Positions 24,870 to 35,700 of a DNA stretch of 64,000 bases are shown in pieces. A program made the translations under genes and the position numbers. Source of the DNA: an uncultured Lachnospiraceae bacterium (GTDB lineage Bacteria > Bacillota > Clostridia > Lachnospirales > Lachnospiraceae); contig CAJUJK010000007.1 of NCBI GenBank assembly GCA_910586705.1, positions 1 to 64,000 of the forward strand. Direction: 5' to 3'. Every line of letters starts with the position of its first letter. The stretch's first letter is position 1. The notes under the pieces were generated by a model, which saw nothing but the letters and a program-made list of their open reading frames with translations, searched no databases and was not told where the DNA came from.

Positions 24870-25441
24870 GCGGTCTTGAAAAATTTCAGGAATGCACGGA
24901 AGTCAATCGTGAAATCCTCATAGATACCCACCGGCACCATTTCCTCAAAAGTATACTTCTTTTCCTCGTTCTCTGCAAAAAGATACACTTCGACCGTTCT
25001 TTCCCCGGGATCCACAATCCAGTATTCCCGCACGCCCGCAGTCCGATACTTAAAAAGCTTGATCTTTCGGTCCATCTTCACGCTGTCTGGCGACACGATC
25101 TCGACCGCCCAGTCGGGCGCGCCGTGACACCCCTTCTCATCCAGCTTGTCCTCATTGCAGATTACCACGATATCCGGCTCCACATAATTATATTCATCAT
25201 TATTAATGTAAACTGCAAATGGCGCAAGGTACACCTCGCAGGAACCGCCGCCGTCTTCAATGTAATTGGCTATCAGCCTGTACAGTGCGCCCAGAAGTCG
25301 CTGATGCACCCGGCTCGGACTCGCCATCTCATACATCCGTCCGTCGATCAGCTCCGCCCGTTTCCCTTCCGGCAGCGCCTCGATGTCCTTCACTGTGTAA
25401 ATTCTTGTGGTCTCTTCTTTCATCTGCACTTTTCCCATCAT
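24866..25441 (-). CDS. Uma2-family (DUF820) endonuclease-like protein
   Basis: The 191-residue protein shows the Uma2 pattern of a PD-(D/E)xK-like fold: AELIDGRMYEMASPSRVHQR, then NYVEPDIVVIC, then GAPDWAVEIVSPDSVKMDRK and KYRTAGVREYWIVDP. Asp and Glu of the presumed metal site are in PDIVVI and AVEIVS. The substrate is unknown; proteins of this family are widespread in cyanobacteria and Firmicutes, often in many copies. Two ATGs lie near the start; the first, MMGKVQ, has GGAG-like bases upstream. Its 3' end overlaps the -35 box of the trp promoter. Confidence 0.8.
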   Translation of the reverse strand: MMGKVQMKEETTRIYTVKDIEALPEGKRAELIDGRMYEMASPSRVHQRLLGALYRLIANYIEDGGGSCEVYLAPFAVYINNDEYNYVEPDIVVICNEDKLDEKGCHGAPDWAVEIVSPDSVKMDRKIKLFKYRTAGVREYWIVDPGERTVEVYLFAENEEKKYTFEEMVPVGIYEDFTIDFRAFLKFFKTA

Positions 25442-25585
25442 TCCGTTCTCCTTTTCCGCAGGAGAATCATCCTTTTCCGTTCAGTCCGTCTCCTGCTTTT
25501 GTCTGTTTGTTGGATTCAAAAGCATAGATTTTCTGAACAAATCTCAGAGTAACAAGATACGCCTAATGCGCTTTGACATCAAAGA

Positions 25586-25632
25586 ATAAAAACGACCTTA
25601 AAATGGAGATGCTGCCCCATTTCAAGGTCGTT
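25586..25632 (-). terminator. purL terminator
   Basis: A 16-bp stem with one mismatch (AACGACCTTAAAATGG against CCATTTCAAGGTCGTT), followed by five T on the minus strand. Confidence 0.85.
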
Positions 25633-25654
25633 CCTCTCGTGAAAAGAACTTTCA

Positions 25655-28600
25655 TTAATCTTTGAAATACTTTACCCCGCTCTCAAAAATCTTCATATCC
25701 TGTTCGCCGAAGATATTCACCGCCACACAGTCGCCTATTCTCTCCGCATGAGCCATCTTGCCCAGAATACGTCCGTCCGGTGAAGTGATGCCCTCAATGG
25801 ACGCGTAGGAACCGTTGATGTTCCACTCCTCGTCCATGGACACATTGCCGTCGGCGTCCGCATACTGGGTTGCCACCTGTCCGTTTGCAAACAGCCGGTC
25901 AATCCACTCTTTCGGTGCCACAAACCGTCCCTCACCGTGGGATGCCGGGTTTACATAAGTCTGACCCAGTTCCGCTCCCGCAAGCCACGGCGACTTGTTG
26001 GAAACCACTTTCAAATAAGCCATCTTGGAAATATGGCGGTTCACCGTATTGAAGGTCAGTGTCGGCGAGTCCGCCTCCTGCCCCCGGATCTCCCCGTAAG
26101 GCACGAGCCCCAGCTTGATCAGCGCCTGAAAACCGTTACAGATACCGAGCGCAAGACCGTCCCTCTCATTTAAAAGCTTCATCACCGCTTCCTTGATTTT
26201 CTCATTCTGGAAAGCGGTCGCAAAGAACTTGGCGGAACCGTCCGGCTCGTCGCCTGCGGAAAAACCGCCCGGGAACATAATGATCTGTGCCTGTTCGATC
26301 GCCTTCCCGAAAACCTCCACGCTCTCTCTGATATCCGCCGCGTTCTGGTTCTTGAACACCTTTACCACTGTGTCCGCCCCGGCTCTCTCAAACGCCTTCG
26401 CGCTGTCGTACTCGCAGTTCGTCCCCGGGAACACAGGAATGAATACGGTGGGCTTTGCCACTTTATTTTTGCACACATAGATATTTTCCGCCCGGTACAG
26501 CTCCGATGCCACCGGGCTCTTATCCCTGCCCGCCGTATAGGGAAATACCTTGTCAAGCTTATCGCGCCATACCTGCACCGCCTCGTTCCCGTCAATTTTC
26601 ATGGAGCCGTAAGTGAACGCGCCATCCGCCGTCACCGTACCGATCTCCTCATAGGAAATCCCCAGCGGCTTTAACCGATGTACCTCTTTCGCGGGCATCT
26701 CCGCCACAATATCGCCGAGACCGTTATCGAACAGGTACTCCATCTTATAGGAGGAATCCACCGCCACGCCGAGACCGTTTCCGAACGCCATCTTGCTCAC
26801 AGCCGCCGCCACGCCCTTTGCGTCCAGCGCATAGGCCGCCACAATCTTTCTCTTTTTAAACTTAACCGGCATTCCATTTATGACTTCTGTGTCAGTATAC
26901 TCTGACATTAATGTCATAATCTTGTCATAAAGTGTCATAACTTCATCATATACCGGCAGATCATAGGCGTCTCTCGGTATACGGAACCGCACGAGACGAT
27001 CACCCGGACACTTCAATTCGGGGGTAACGATATTACCGCCCTTATTTACATTGACCGCAAAGGACACCAGTGTAGGGGGCACGTCGATATCGTTGAATGT
27101 GCCGGACATGGAATCCTTGCCGCCGATGGAAGGCAGTCCGTACTTTATCTGGGCGTCATAAGCGCCAAGCAGCGCCGCAAACGGCTGGCTCCAGCGGGAC
27201 GGCTCCTCGCTCATGCGCCGGAAATACTCCTGAAAAGTAAACCGGATCTTCCTAAAGTCACCGCCGTTTGCCACAATCTTCGCCATGGACTCCGTCACCG
27301 CGTAAACCGCGCCGTGGTACGGGCTCCAGCTTGACAGGTACGGATCAAAGCCGTAACTCATCATGGTTACAGTGTCCGTCTTTCCCTCCAAAGTCGGAAG
27401 TTTCGCCACCATAGCCTGCGTCTCCGTCAACTGATACTTGCCGCCGTAAGGCATATACACGCTGCCCGCACCGATGGACGCGTCAAACATTTCCACAAGC
27501 CCCTTCTGGGAGCAGACATTCAAATCACCAAGAAGCGAAAGCCACGCCGCCTTCACATCCCTGCGTGCCACAGCCTCCGCCACCGCGGGCGTCGCGATCT
27601 TTTTCAGATAGTCTTCCTTTTCATCGGGGATCTCCACAAAAACATCCGTCTCCTGATGCGCGCCGTTGGTGTCCAGAAACGCCCTCGACAGATCCACGAT
27701 TTTCTTTCCTCGCCATTTGAGCACCAGACGGGGTTCCCTGGTGACTACCGCCACAGGCACCGCCTCCAGATTTTCCTCCGCGGCATAACCGAGGAATGTA
27801 TCTACGTCTTCCGGCGCTACCACCACAGCCATACGCTCCTGAGACTCGGAGATCGCAAGCTCCGTCCCGTTCAGACCCGCATACTTTTTCGGCACCTTGT
27901 CCAGATCCACAACAAGCCCGTCCGCCAGCTCACCGATCGCCACAGACACACCGCCCGCGCCGAAGTCGTTACATTTCTTGATCAGACGGCTCACTTCCTC
28001 ACGTCTGAACAGCCTCTGTATTTTTCTCTCCGTGGGCGCGTTGCCTTTCTGCACCTCCGCGCCGCACGTATCAATGGATTTCTCCGTGTGCACCTTGGAG
28101 GAACCTGTGGCGCCGCCGCAGCCGTCGCGCCCGGTTCTGCCGCCCAGAAGGATAATGATATCGTCCGGGTCGGAATTTTCCCGGATCACATTTTTTCTCG
28201 GTGCCGCACCCATCACCGCGCCGATCTCCATGCGCTTCGCCACATAATTCGGGTGATAAATCTCTTTGACCAACCCGGTCGCCAGACCGATCTGGTTACC
28301 GTAGGAAGAATACCCGTTGGCTGCGCCGCGCACCAGCTTTTTCTGGGGCAGCTTTCCTTTCAGCGTATCCGCCACAGGCACCGTAGGATCCGCCGCGCCG
28401 GTCACGCGCATCGCCTGATAGACATACCCCCTGCCGGAAAGGGGATCGCGGATCGCGCCGCCGAGGCACGTTGCCGCACCGCCGAAAGGCTCAATCTCCG
28501 TGGGATGGTTGTGGGTCTCATTCTTGAAAAATACAAGCCACTCCTCCGTCACGGGGCCATCGCCGTAGTCCATCTCCACCGGCACCACCACAGAGCAGGC

Positions 28601-29524
28601 GTTAATCTCGTCGGACTCCTCCATATCGTTCAGTTTTCCGTCCTTCTTTAACTTCCGCATCGCCATCAGCGCCAGATCCATCAGACAGACAAACTTGTCC
28701 TCCCTGCCTTGAAAAATCTCCCCGCGCACATGCAGATAATCCTGATAGGTTTTCTCAATCGGCTCCCGGTAACGCCCTTCCCCGAAACTCACATTCTTAA
28801 GTTCCGTGGAAAAAGTCGTATGACGACAGTGGTCGGACCAGTACGTATCCAGTACCCGGATCTCCGTCATCGTGGGATTCCGCTTCTCCTCTTTCGCAAA
28901 ATAATTCTGAATGTGCAGAAAATCCTTGAACGTCATCGCCAGACCGAGGGAGTCATACAGTTCCTGCAGTTCCACCTGCGGCATGTCCACAAAGTCCTCC
29001 CGCTCCGGGAGATTCTCCAGTACCGCTACATCCGCCGGCTCCTCGTAGACAAGCGCAAGCGTATCTGGTTTCACCATATCGGTCTCTCTCGAATCCACAG
29101 GATTGATACAGTAAGCCTTGATCCGCGCCAGTTCCTCTTCTGTGACATTTCCGTTGACCAGATAAGTCACAGCCGTTCTGATAATCGGTTCCTCGTCCTC
29201 TTTCAAAAACTGCACGCACTGTACCGCGGAATCCGCCCTCTGGTCAAACTGCCCCGGCAGAAACTCCACGGAAAAGACATACCCGTTTTCCGGAATCTCT
29301 ATATTTTCCCGATATAAAATATCCACAGGCGGTTCCGAAAAAACTGTAAGACATGCCCTATCGAAAACTTCGTCGGAAATATTTTCCACATCATAGCGGA
29401 TGAAAACCCGCACCTGTTCCACACTCTTTATGCCCAGAAAACTTTCGATCTCTTCTTTCAGTTCCCTCGCCTTAACCGCATACGGTTCCTTCTTTTCCAC
29501 ATAAATTCGTCTGACATTTCCCAT
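25655..29524 (-). CDS. purL: Phosphoribosylformylglycinamidine synthase, single-chain
   Basis: It converts FGAR and glutamine to FGAM in purine synthesis. This is the large single-chain form (about 1289 residues) that joins PurS-, PurL- and PurQ-like parts. Two AIRS-type halves carry the ATP sites (LFRREEVSRLIKKCNDFGAG and LPSIGGKDSMSGTFND). A C-terminal glutamine amidotransferase follows, with its nucleophile in LGICNGFQALIKLG and its His/Glu in NPASHGEGRFVA. The start is the ATG at 29524 with GGAGGAG upstream; 25 more codons of open frame precede it but lack a site. It lies behind the TetR gene. Confidence 0.96.
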   Translation of the reverse strand: MGNVRRIYVEKKEPYAVKARELKEEIESFLGIKSVEQVRVFIRYDVENISDEVFDRACLTVFSEPPVDILYRENIEIPENGYVFSVEFLPGQFDQRADSAVQCVQFLKEDEEPIIRTAVTYLVNGNVTEEELARIKAYCINPVDSRETDMVKPDTLALVYEEPADVAVLENLPEREDFVDMPQVELQELYDSLGLAMTFKDFLHIQNYFAKEEKRNPTMTEIRVLDTYWSDHCRHTTFSTELKNVSFGEGRYREPIEKTYQDYLHVRGEIFQGREDKFVCLMDLALMAMRKLKKDGKLNDMEESDEINACSVVVPVEMDYGDGPVTEEWLVFFKNETHNHPTEIEPFGGAATCLGGAIRDPLSGRGYVYQAMRVTGAADPTVPVADTLKGKLPQKKLVRGAANGYSSYGNQIGLATGLVKEIYHPNYVAKRMEIGAVMGAAPRKNVIRENSDPDDIIILLGGRTGRDGCGGATGSSKVHTEKSIDTCGAEVQKGNAPTERKIQRLFRREEVSRLIKKCNDFGAGGVSVAIGELADGLVVDLDKVPKKYAGLNGTELAISESQERMAVVVAPEDVDTFLGYAAEENLEAVPVAVVTREPRLVLKWRGKKIVDLSRAFLDTNGAHQETDVFVEIPDEKEDYLKKIATPAVAEAVARRDVKAAWLSLLGDLNVCSQKGLVEMFDASIGAGSVYMPYGGKYQLTETQAMVAKLPTLEGKTDTVTMMSYGFDPYLSSWSPYHGAVYAVTESMAKIVANGGDFRKIRFTFQEYFRRMSEEPSRWSQPFAALLGAYDAQIKYGLPSIGGKDSMSGTFNDIDVPPTLVSFAVNVNKGGNIVTPELKCPGDRLVRFRIPRDAYDLPVYDEVMTLYDKIMTLMSEYTDTEVINGMPVKFKKRKIVAAYALDAKGVAAAVSKMAFGNGLGVAVDSSYKMEYLFDNGLGDIVAEMPAKEVHRLKPLGISYEEIGTVTADGAFTYGSMKIDGNEAVQVWRDKLDKVFPYTAGRDKSPVASELYRAENIYVCKNKVAKPTVFIPVFPGTNCEYDSAKAFERAGADTVVKVFKNQNAADIRESVEVFGKAIEQAQIIMFPGGFSAGDEPDGSAKFFATAFQNEKIKEAVMKLLNERDGLALGICNGFQALIKLGLVPYGEIRGQEADSPTLTFNTVNRHISKMAYLKVVSNKSPWLAGAELGQTYVNPASHGEGRFVAPKEWIDRLFANGQVATQYADADGNVSMDEEWNINGSYASIEGITSPDGRILGKMAHAERIGDCVAVNIFGEQDMKIFESGVKYFKD

Positions 29525-29627
29525 TATCGTTTCTCCTCCCCCTGCTTCACACAGACTTGAAAAGCCCGTGCTTACGCACTCTCTGTTTGACTCCGTCAAA
29601 CGCTTTCTCGTTAAGGCTCTTACGACC

Positions 29628-30212
29628 CTATATCTCCGTAATCAGCCCCTGCATAATATAGAGCAGCTGCTCATCCACCATCTTTTCCGTAATGCCGAAA
29701 GTCTGGGCATTGATCTTCAGCCCCTCCAGCACATACATGATATTTGCCGCAGCCCCCTTTGGATTCTCACAATAAAACTCGCCGCTGGCAATACCCGCCT
29801 CAATCAGCTTTTCTATCACTCTGACACCTGCGTCAAATTGCTTGCGCAGCATATTGTTCTTATCGGTCGATTTATGTGCAAAAAAATATTCATAGACCGC
29901 TACAGTCAAATTGTCTTTATTTTGCAAAAGTTCCTTTTTCTGTTCCTTCAAAAAAAGCGTCAGAATATCCGCAGCCGTATCCTCTTTGGCAATCCGCTCC
30001 GTGAAAACATCATCCGTCTCGTCCGCCTCCATCTGCAGCACTTCCATCAGAATCTGATCCGTGCTTTCAAAATACAGATACAGACCTCCGCGGCTGATCT
30101 CACATGCCTCCACAATATCTTTCATAGTCACATTCTTGAAGCCTTTTTCCACAAACACCTTTCTAGCCGTATCGAGTATGTACTTCTTTTTCTGTGCCGA
30201 TTTTTCTCCCAT
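29628..30212 (-). CDS. TetR-family transcriptional regulator
   Basis: A helix-turn-helix of the TetR type fills residues 1-55 of the 194-residue protein (KYILDTARKVFVEKGFKNVT, then MKDIVEACEISRGGLYLYFE). The rest is a helical ligand-binding and dimer domain. The ligand is unknown. I place the start at the ATG at 30212 (MGEKSAQ) with AGGGAG before it; an upstream basic extension in the same frame overlaps the next gene and is less likely. It is followed by purL after about 100 bases, but no functional link is evident. Confidence 0.85.
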   Translation of the reverse strand: MGEKSAQKKKYILDTARKVFVEKGFKNVTMKDIVEACEISRGGLYLYFESTDQILMEVLQMEADETDDVFTERIAKEDTAADILTLFLKEQKKELLQNKDNLTVAVYEYFFAHKSTDKNNMLRKQFDAGVRVIEKLIEAGIASGEFYCENPKGAAANIMYVLEGLKINAQTFGITEKMVDEQLLYIMQGLITEI

Positions 30213-30267
30213 CGTTTCTTTAATCTCCCTGCAAATATGTACCCTTCGGTCCGCCTGTCCCTGCGCC

Positions 30268-30786
30268 CTATTCCTGTTTTTCCTCTTTCTTGACATTGAC
30301 TACTCTGGTCTGCACAGGGTGATCCCAGAAATCCAGATTCTCTTTCATCTTCTTAATCACCTTAAGGAAAATACCGTTCTCCACCGCCTCAGACCATCTT
30401 CTGCCTTTTGTCATGCCTTCCATCACATATCTGGAAAGGATGCCTTTCAGCACATCCATCTCCCTGATATCCGACCGCTTGATGGCAAGAAGCTCATCCT
30501 CCAAAACACGAATCCTGTTTCGGGAATAGACATATTTGTAATTCCGGTCCATCAGCTTCGTCCGCTGCGCTTCCTTGATGAAGCTCATCAGCGTACCGTC
30601 ATACACCGGGAATGAAATAGAATTCTCCGCAATCCCGGATCCGGCATAACTCTGCTGTACGCTCATACCATTCTTGCTCTCCAGCCACGGCACATACCGC
30701 GCCAGTTTTTCTACATCCGCTCTGTATTCGTTCACCACCTGCTGTCTGTAGGCAATATCTTCTTTTTCCATCTGTGTCTTATCCAT
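30268..30786 (-). CDS. Hypothetical protein, 172 residues
   Basis: It starts MDKTQMEKEDIAYRQQVVNE at an ATG with GTGGAG upstream. The frame is open 36 codons further but without a site. The protein is soluble, charged and mostly helical, with a SYAGSGIAENSISFPVYDGT segment in the middle and WDHPVQTRVVNVKKEEKQE at its end. I do not recognise the family. It lies directly upstream of the TetR gene on the same strand and may be cotranscribed with it. Confidence 0.6.
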   Translation of the reverse strand: MDKTQMEKEDIAYRQQVVNEYRADVEKLARYVPWLESKNGMSVQQSYAGSGIAENSISFPVYDGTLMSFIKEAQRTKLMDRNYKYVYSRNRIRVLEDELLAIKRSDIREMDVLKGILSRYVMEGMTKGRRWSEAVENGIFLKVIKKMKENLDFWDHPVQTRVVNVKKEEKQE

Positions 30787-30986
30787 CGTTCTCCACTCAC
30801 TTCCGTTTCCCAAATCACTTTTGACGCATACTATCCGTCCCGACAAGCCTGTCATTTTCAATTTTATCACAAATTCCCGAAAAGTACAGCACAAAAATAG
30901 CCATTCTTCTTGTGCAATATAGCAAAGCGCAGAGCCGAACTTTCCAGAGGCTCTACGCTGCTTCTGTCAGACAATCCCAACTGCAA

Positions 30987-31877
30987 CTATGCCAATTTTT
31001 GTAATTTTGCACTGTGATTCATAACCGTCTTTTTGAGCAGGTCTATATCGTCGAAAGCGCCTTCCATTCTCTCCGCCCCCTTCTTATAGCGCGCATAGGT
31101 GCTCAGATAAACCTCCTCTATGTTGTTTAAACGCGGTACCACAACATTTTCCTGAACCAGTTTCACCTGATGCAGCTCTGCGCCTACCTGCTCGGTTCTT
31201 TGACCCACGAGATGTATCTCCGTCTCCATCTGATCCATCTTGTCGCTCATAGCGTACATCTCTTTCTCCATCCGATCCGTTTTCACGTGTATATTGCACA
31301 TATTATCCTGCACCAGGCGGAGTTCGCCCTTGACTTCTTTCATTTCACCCTGCAGAGTATAAACATCGCCCTTTAAGACACCGACATCTTTCTTTAGGAC
31401 ACTGACGTCCTCTTTCAATTCACTGACATCCTCTTTCAAGACACTAACGTCTTCCTTCAGTCCCTGCACATCTTCTTTTAGGACACTGACGTCCTCTTTC
31501 AGTTCACTGACATCTTCTTTCAGCTCACTGACGTCCTCCTTCAGGACACTAACGTCTTCCTTCAGTCCCTGCACATCTTCTTTTAGGACACTGACGTCTT
31601 CCTTCAAACCGCTGACATCCTCTTTCAAGACACTGACGTCTTCCTTCAAGCCGCTGACATCCTCTTTCAAGACACTGACGTCTTCCTTCAAGTCGCCGAC
31701 ATCCTCTTTCAAGACACTGACGTCCTCTTTCAGTTCGCCGACATCTTCTTTCAGTTCGCTGACATCTTCTTTCAGCCCACTGACGTCCTCCTTCAGCCCA
31801 TGGATATCATCCTTAATCGGCTGCAACTTCGTGTCGAGCATATCTGACATCGCAAGCAACAATTCATCATTATTCAT
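30987..31877 (-). CDS. Coiled-coil protein with about 21 heptad repeats
   Basis: A 296-residue protein. After MNNDELLLAMSDMLDTKLQP, residues about 27-173 are an array of the heptad LKEDVSx with small changes (S/G/Q at one position, E/G/V/D at another). The rest continues as a looser coiled coil, and the C-terminus (NNIEEVYLSTYARYKKGAER, then HSAKLQKLA) matches short proteins I associate with Lachnospiraceae. There is no signal peptide or membrane helix. Such a perfect repeat should form a long parallel coiled coil, a spacer or scaffold. AAGGAGG lies seven bases before the ATG. Its partner is unknown. Confidence 0.75.
   Translation of the reverse strand: MNNDELLLAMSDMLDTKLQPIKDDIHGLKEDVSGLKEDVSELKEDVGELKEDVSVLKEDVGDLKEDVSVLKEDVSGLKEDVSVLKEDVSGLKEDVSVLKEDVQGLKEDVSVLKEDVSELKEDVSELKEDVSVLKEDVQGLKEDVSVLKEDVSELKEDVSVLKKDVGVLKGDVYTLQGEMKEVKGELRLVQDNMCNIHVKTDRMEKEMYAMSDKMDQMETEIHLVGQRTEQVGAELHQVKLVQENVVVPRLNNIEEVYLSTYARYKKGAERMEGAFDDIDLLKKTVMNHSAKLQKLA
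31359..31799 (-). repeat. 21-bp tandem repeat coding for heptads
   Basis: About 21 nearly identical 21-bp units inside the coiled-coil gene. Several neighbours are identical at the DNA level, which points to recent slippage or unequal exchange. Copy number is likely to vary between strains. Confidence 0.85.
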
Positions 31878-32352
31878 TCATGTTCCTCCTTATAATTTTA
31901 TGGAAGCTCTCGCTGACATGGACAGTATAACATCGCCCACATGGCAAGTCTATTGTAACAAAAGTACAAAGCGGTGTGCAAAATACGGTGTTTGGCAAAA
32001 CTGCACAAACTATATATTGTGTCATTTACCTATTTTTCTTTTCCGCGCAACCACATCTTGGATTTCTTTATGTGCCTATCGTTATTTCGTTAAGTATTTT
32101 TTTACAGCGAGACACACCTGTTGGAAATCCTATCACTTTTTCCCTTATATTTTCCAAATTATTCCACTTATTTTTAAACCACAGTTAAAATGCCGAATTT
32201 CTTTTACCCCCCCCCCAATAATTCATGCAATATGTCCCATTGTTTTTCTGTATATTCAGAGTAGAATTATTATTGAGACTTTATTTCTACTTATTATAAG
32301 GTTAGGGTGATATAGATATAGAGGCGACCGACACATCAGAGGGGGTGATAAA
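31878..32352. other. Divergent intergenic region with a plus-strand promoter
   Basis: About 475 AT-rich bases between the coiled-coil gene and the lipoprotein gene. A likely plus-strand promoter is TTGAGA (32273-32278), 16 bases, TATAAG (32295-32300). A run of ten or more C lies near 32207-32218. No gene of credible composition is seen. Confidence 0.5.
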
Positions 32353-32748
32353 TTGAAGATGAAAATAGTTGTCCTTGCACTGGGACTTGTCCTGCTTGTT
32401 GCGGTTGGGTTGTGCGGCTGCGGCGGCGAAAAAGAATTAACAAAAATAACCACCAACGATAGTATACCCGAGCTGCAGAGTCTGAAACCGACAGCCGAAG
32501 ACGATTCGTCCGGCGATTCTCCAGTAAATGACGAATCCGCGACCACAGAACTGACTGCTCTGGCTGATACCCACGAAGAGGCGGAAAGAATCGCCGAGCT
32601 ATATGGAATTGAGTTAAGTTCATACTCCTATGGAGTAGCCACTTATACGACTGACAAAAACTTGAAAGAGCTTATGGATCTGGGGCTTGAAAATGATTAC
32701 CCCGAATTAACCCCGAATTACGAACAGCAGCTCTTTATGGAACAATAA
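32353..32748 (+). CDS. Lipoprotein resembling a subtilase propeptide
   Basis: A 131-residue lipoprotein with a signal peptide ending at LCGC (Cys23 is the likely lipidated residue), then an acidic linker to about residue 62. The last 65 residues (ALADTHEEAERIAELYGIEL, then SSYSYGVATYTT) match the propeptide region of the subtilase encoded 33 bases downstream (LAETKAEAEQVAAAFGGTLD, then SYSYEVAVISLP). Both end in an NY-containing segment. I infer an I9-like fold anchored to the membrane that could fold or inhibit the protease. The start may be the TTG at 32353 with GGGGGTGAT upstream, or the ATG six bases later. Confidence 0.65.
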   Translation: MKMKIVVLALGLVLLVAVGLCGCGGEKELTKITTNDSIPELQSLKPTAEDDSSGDSPVNDESATTELTALADTHEEAERIAELYGIELSSYSYGVATYTTDKNLKELMDLGLENDYPELTPNYEQQLFMEQ

Positions 32749-32781
32749 ACCAGTTTATCAAAAGGAAAGAGAAGGAGAGAA

Positions 32782-35700
32782 ATGAAAAGAGCAAAATTAT
32801 TATCCCTGTTTTTAGCAGGTTCCCTGCTGTTCCAGACGGCAGGAATCGATGCGATGGCGACAGCCCCATCTGAACCTGCTGCAATCACCGAGACTGCTGA
32901 AGACACCGGCGACGATCTTTCTGAACAACCTTCAGAAGAAGAAAGCAATCCCGGACAGCCTGCCGAAGACGAGGAAAACAAAGACACTTCCGAAAATGAC
33001 CAGAATCCCGGGCAGCCTGCTGAAGGCGAAGAGGATGAGGATAAAGACACCTCTGAGGACGACCAGAATCCCGAACAGCCCGCCGAAGGCGAGGGGGATG
33101 AAGACAAAGACACCTCCGAGGACGGCCAGAATCCCGAACAGCCCGCCGAAGGCGAAGAGGATGAAGATAAAGACACCTCCGAAGATGACCAGAATCCCGA
33201 ACAGCCCGCTGAAGATGAAGAGGATGAAGACATCTCCGATGAAGAAGAAACAGAAAAAGACACCTCTCAGGAAGATGTGGAAAATGAGGATTCCATCTCT
33301 GAAAACACAGTTTCTGAGAATACCATATCCGAGAACACACTTCCCGAGGATGAAGGAAGTATCTTCTCTATTTTCCCCGGGCTGGGTGAAGACTATGTCT
33401 TTTCTTCCAGCCAGTTGGCTGACAAGCGTGTTCTTGCTTCCCATATGGGGGATATTGTACAGGTTCAGTCCGTAGAAACCGCTACGATTGCGGACTATCA
33501 GGATGCAGATGACAGCTATGTTTCCGGCGAAGTCGTGTATCTGGCGGAGACCAAGGCGGAGGCCGAGCAGGTCGCTGCTGCTTTCGGCGGCACGCTGGAC
33601 AGCTACTCCTACGAGGTTGCCGTAATCAGTCTGCCCAAAGCAGCAACTGTACCTCTGGCTATCGCCGCCGCGGCAGAGCCGGAAATCAAGCTGCCCGCTG
33701 TGTGGCCCAACTACTACCAGTATCTGCACGAAGACACAAACGCAACCATCGATCCTCTGGATCCTTCCGATCCCAACTTTGATGACCAGTGGCAGCACGA
33801 CTACATCGGCACCCGTTACGCATGGGCAGCCGGGTTTAAGGGGCAGGGCATCAAGGTCGCTGTCATCGACACCGGAATTGACGCGGATCACGAAGATTTA
33901 GCAGCGAACGCCAAGGACGGAAAAGATTTCGTCAATGGCGCTACAGGGACATCCCATGCCGATGATAACCAGACACACGGCACCCATGTGGCGGGCATCA
34001 TCGCCGCTGATGATAACAACGTAGGCGGCAGAGGAATCGCGCCCGACGCAACGGTAAGCGGATACTGTGTGTTCCCGTCACAGGGCGGCGCCCAGACCGC
34101 GGATGTTATACGTGCTATACAGGCTGCCGTTGCGAACGAATACGATATCATCAACATGAGTCTGGGAAGTCCGCAATATAACGCCGACTATGAAAAGATT
34201 GTAAAAAATGCGTATGAGAACGGCGTAGCCATCTTCGCCTCCTCCGGCAATGACGACACGGACGGTTACAATTTCCCTGCCGCCTACGCCAGCACCATCT
34301 CTGTAGGCGCCGTAAACGAGAACGGCACAAGGGCATCTTTTTCCAACTACGGCAGCACGGTAACGCTTTCCTTCCCCGGTGTAGAAATTTTCTCTACCAT
34401 CAGTAATGGCAGTTATGGCAAAATGGACGGCACCAGTCAGGCTTCCCCCGCGGCAGCCGGCACGGCGGCAGTCATCCTTTCCGCCAGAAAAGATATCTAC
34501 GATAAAGAAGGAAAAGCCAGAGTGGACGCGCTCCTCTCTGCCATGAAATCTTCCACAACCAAATGCTCCACTTCCGGCATGGGAGCAGGCACCACCTATC
34601 TGCCCGGCGTACTGAAACTCGCTACGGAAATGACTGCGCCGGAGACCCCGGTCATTGAAGTGATCAACGAAAGCACCTATAAGAGAGGCACCAATAAAAA
34701 AGATTACTTAGCGGAAAGCATCTCCGTGAAACTTTCCTCCGCGACCGCTGTAGGCGTTGATATTTACTATGCAACAAACGGCAAAACACCGACATACAAA
34801 AACGGTGTGGTCACAAATGCAGATACCACAGTGCCTTACACTCTCGGTGCACCAATCCCGTTGACCGGCGCCAAGAGTAAAACCATCAAAGCCATCGCTG
34901 TCAATCCGGTTTCCGGGAAGGTCAGCAAGGTAGCGTCCAAAACCGTTACCTTAACGCCGATCCCCAGCAAGGTAACCGTAGAGCCTGTGGGAAATGTGAC
35001 AAGAATCGCAGCCGGAAAGAGCCTGAAATTTACCGCCACTGTCACACAGCCCTATGCGATCTCAAAAAATGTAAAATGGACTGTGACCGATGCGGACGGA
35101 AAGGATGCCGCCGCTAAGGGTGTCACTGTGGCAACAAACGGCACGGTAAAAACAACATCCTCAAAAACACTGAAAACGCCTGCCGGAACCTACAAGGTTA
35201 CCGCCACGGCTGTCGGCGGCACCGACCCCAAAAAATTTGACGGCGTGTCATCCGACCCATACATATTTACTGTCATTGATGCTTCCACCATAAAGAAAGT
35301 CGCTTTTCTGGACGCTGCTACCAACAAAGCGCCCGCGAAAAAGAGCATCAAGGCAGGCAAAAAAGGCGACAGTAGAACAGCGGATGCCGACAATAAGGTC
35401 ATCAATTTAGCAGACTATCTCACCGTGACAAAGGCAGGCGCCACCGCCAAAGACGATACTGTCATCAAAGGCAGTGCCGCCCTCGCGGAAGTTGTCTGGT
35501 CCAGCAGCAACACCAAGGTTGCCACCGTCACCGATGGCGTGATAACGGCTGTCGCACCCGGCAAGGCGACCATCAAAGCCACCTCCAACGATGGCCTCAA
35601 CAAGAGCGCCTCCTACAGCGTGACCGTCGTACAACCTGTTGAGGAAATTAAAATAGACGGTCCCAAAAAGGTAGCTGCCGGCAAGAGCATTGCGCTTACA

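Noticed and set aside
24866..25441. Uma2-like gene as part of the trp operon
   Set aside because: The trp promoter and T-box begin at its 3' end, so it is upstream and separate.
27656..28651. 331-codon frame opposite purL
   Set aside because: A shadow of purL, rich in H and R; no start site.
31359..31799. Regular repeats that could be taken for a CRISPR array
   Set aside because: The unit is 21 bp with no spacers and codes for heptads in one frame.
32207..32218. Run of C near 32210 as a possible phase-variation tract
   Set aside because: It lies outside any coding frame and upstream of the promoter box; no effect on expression can be shown from here.
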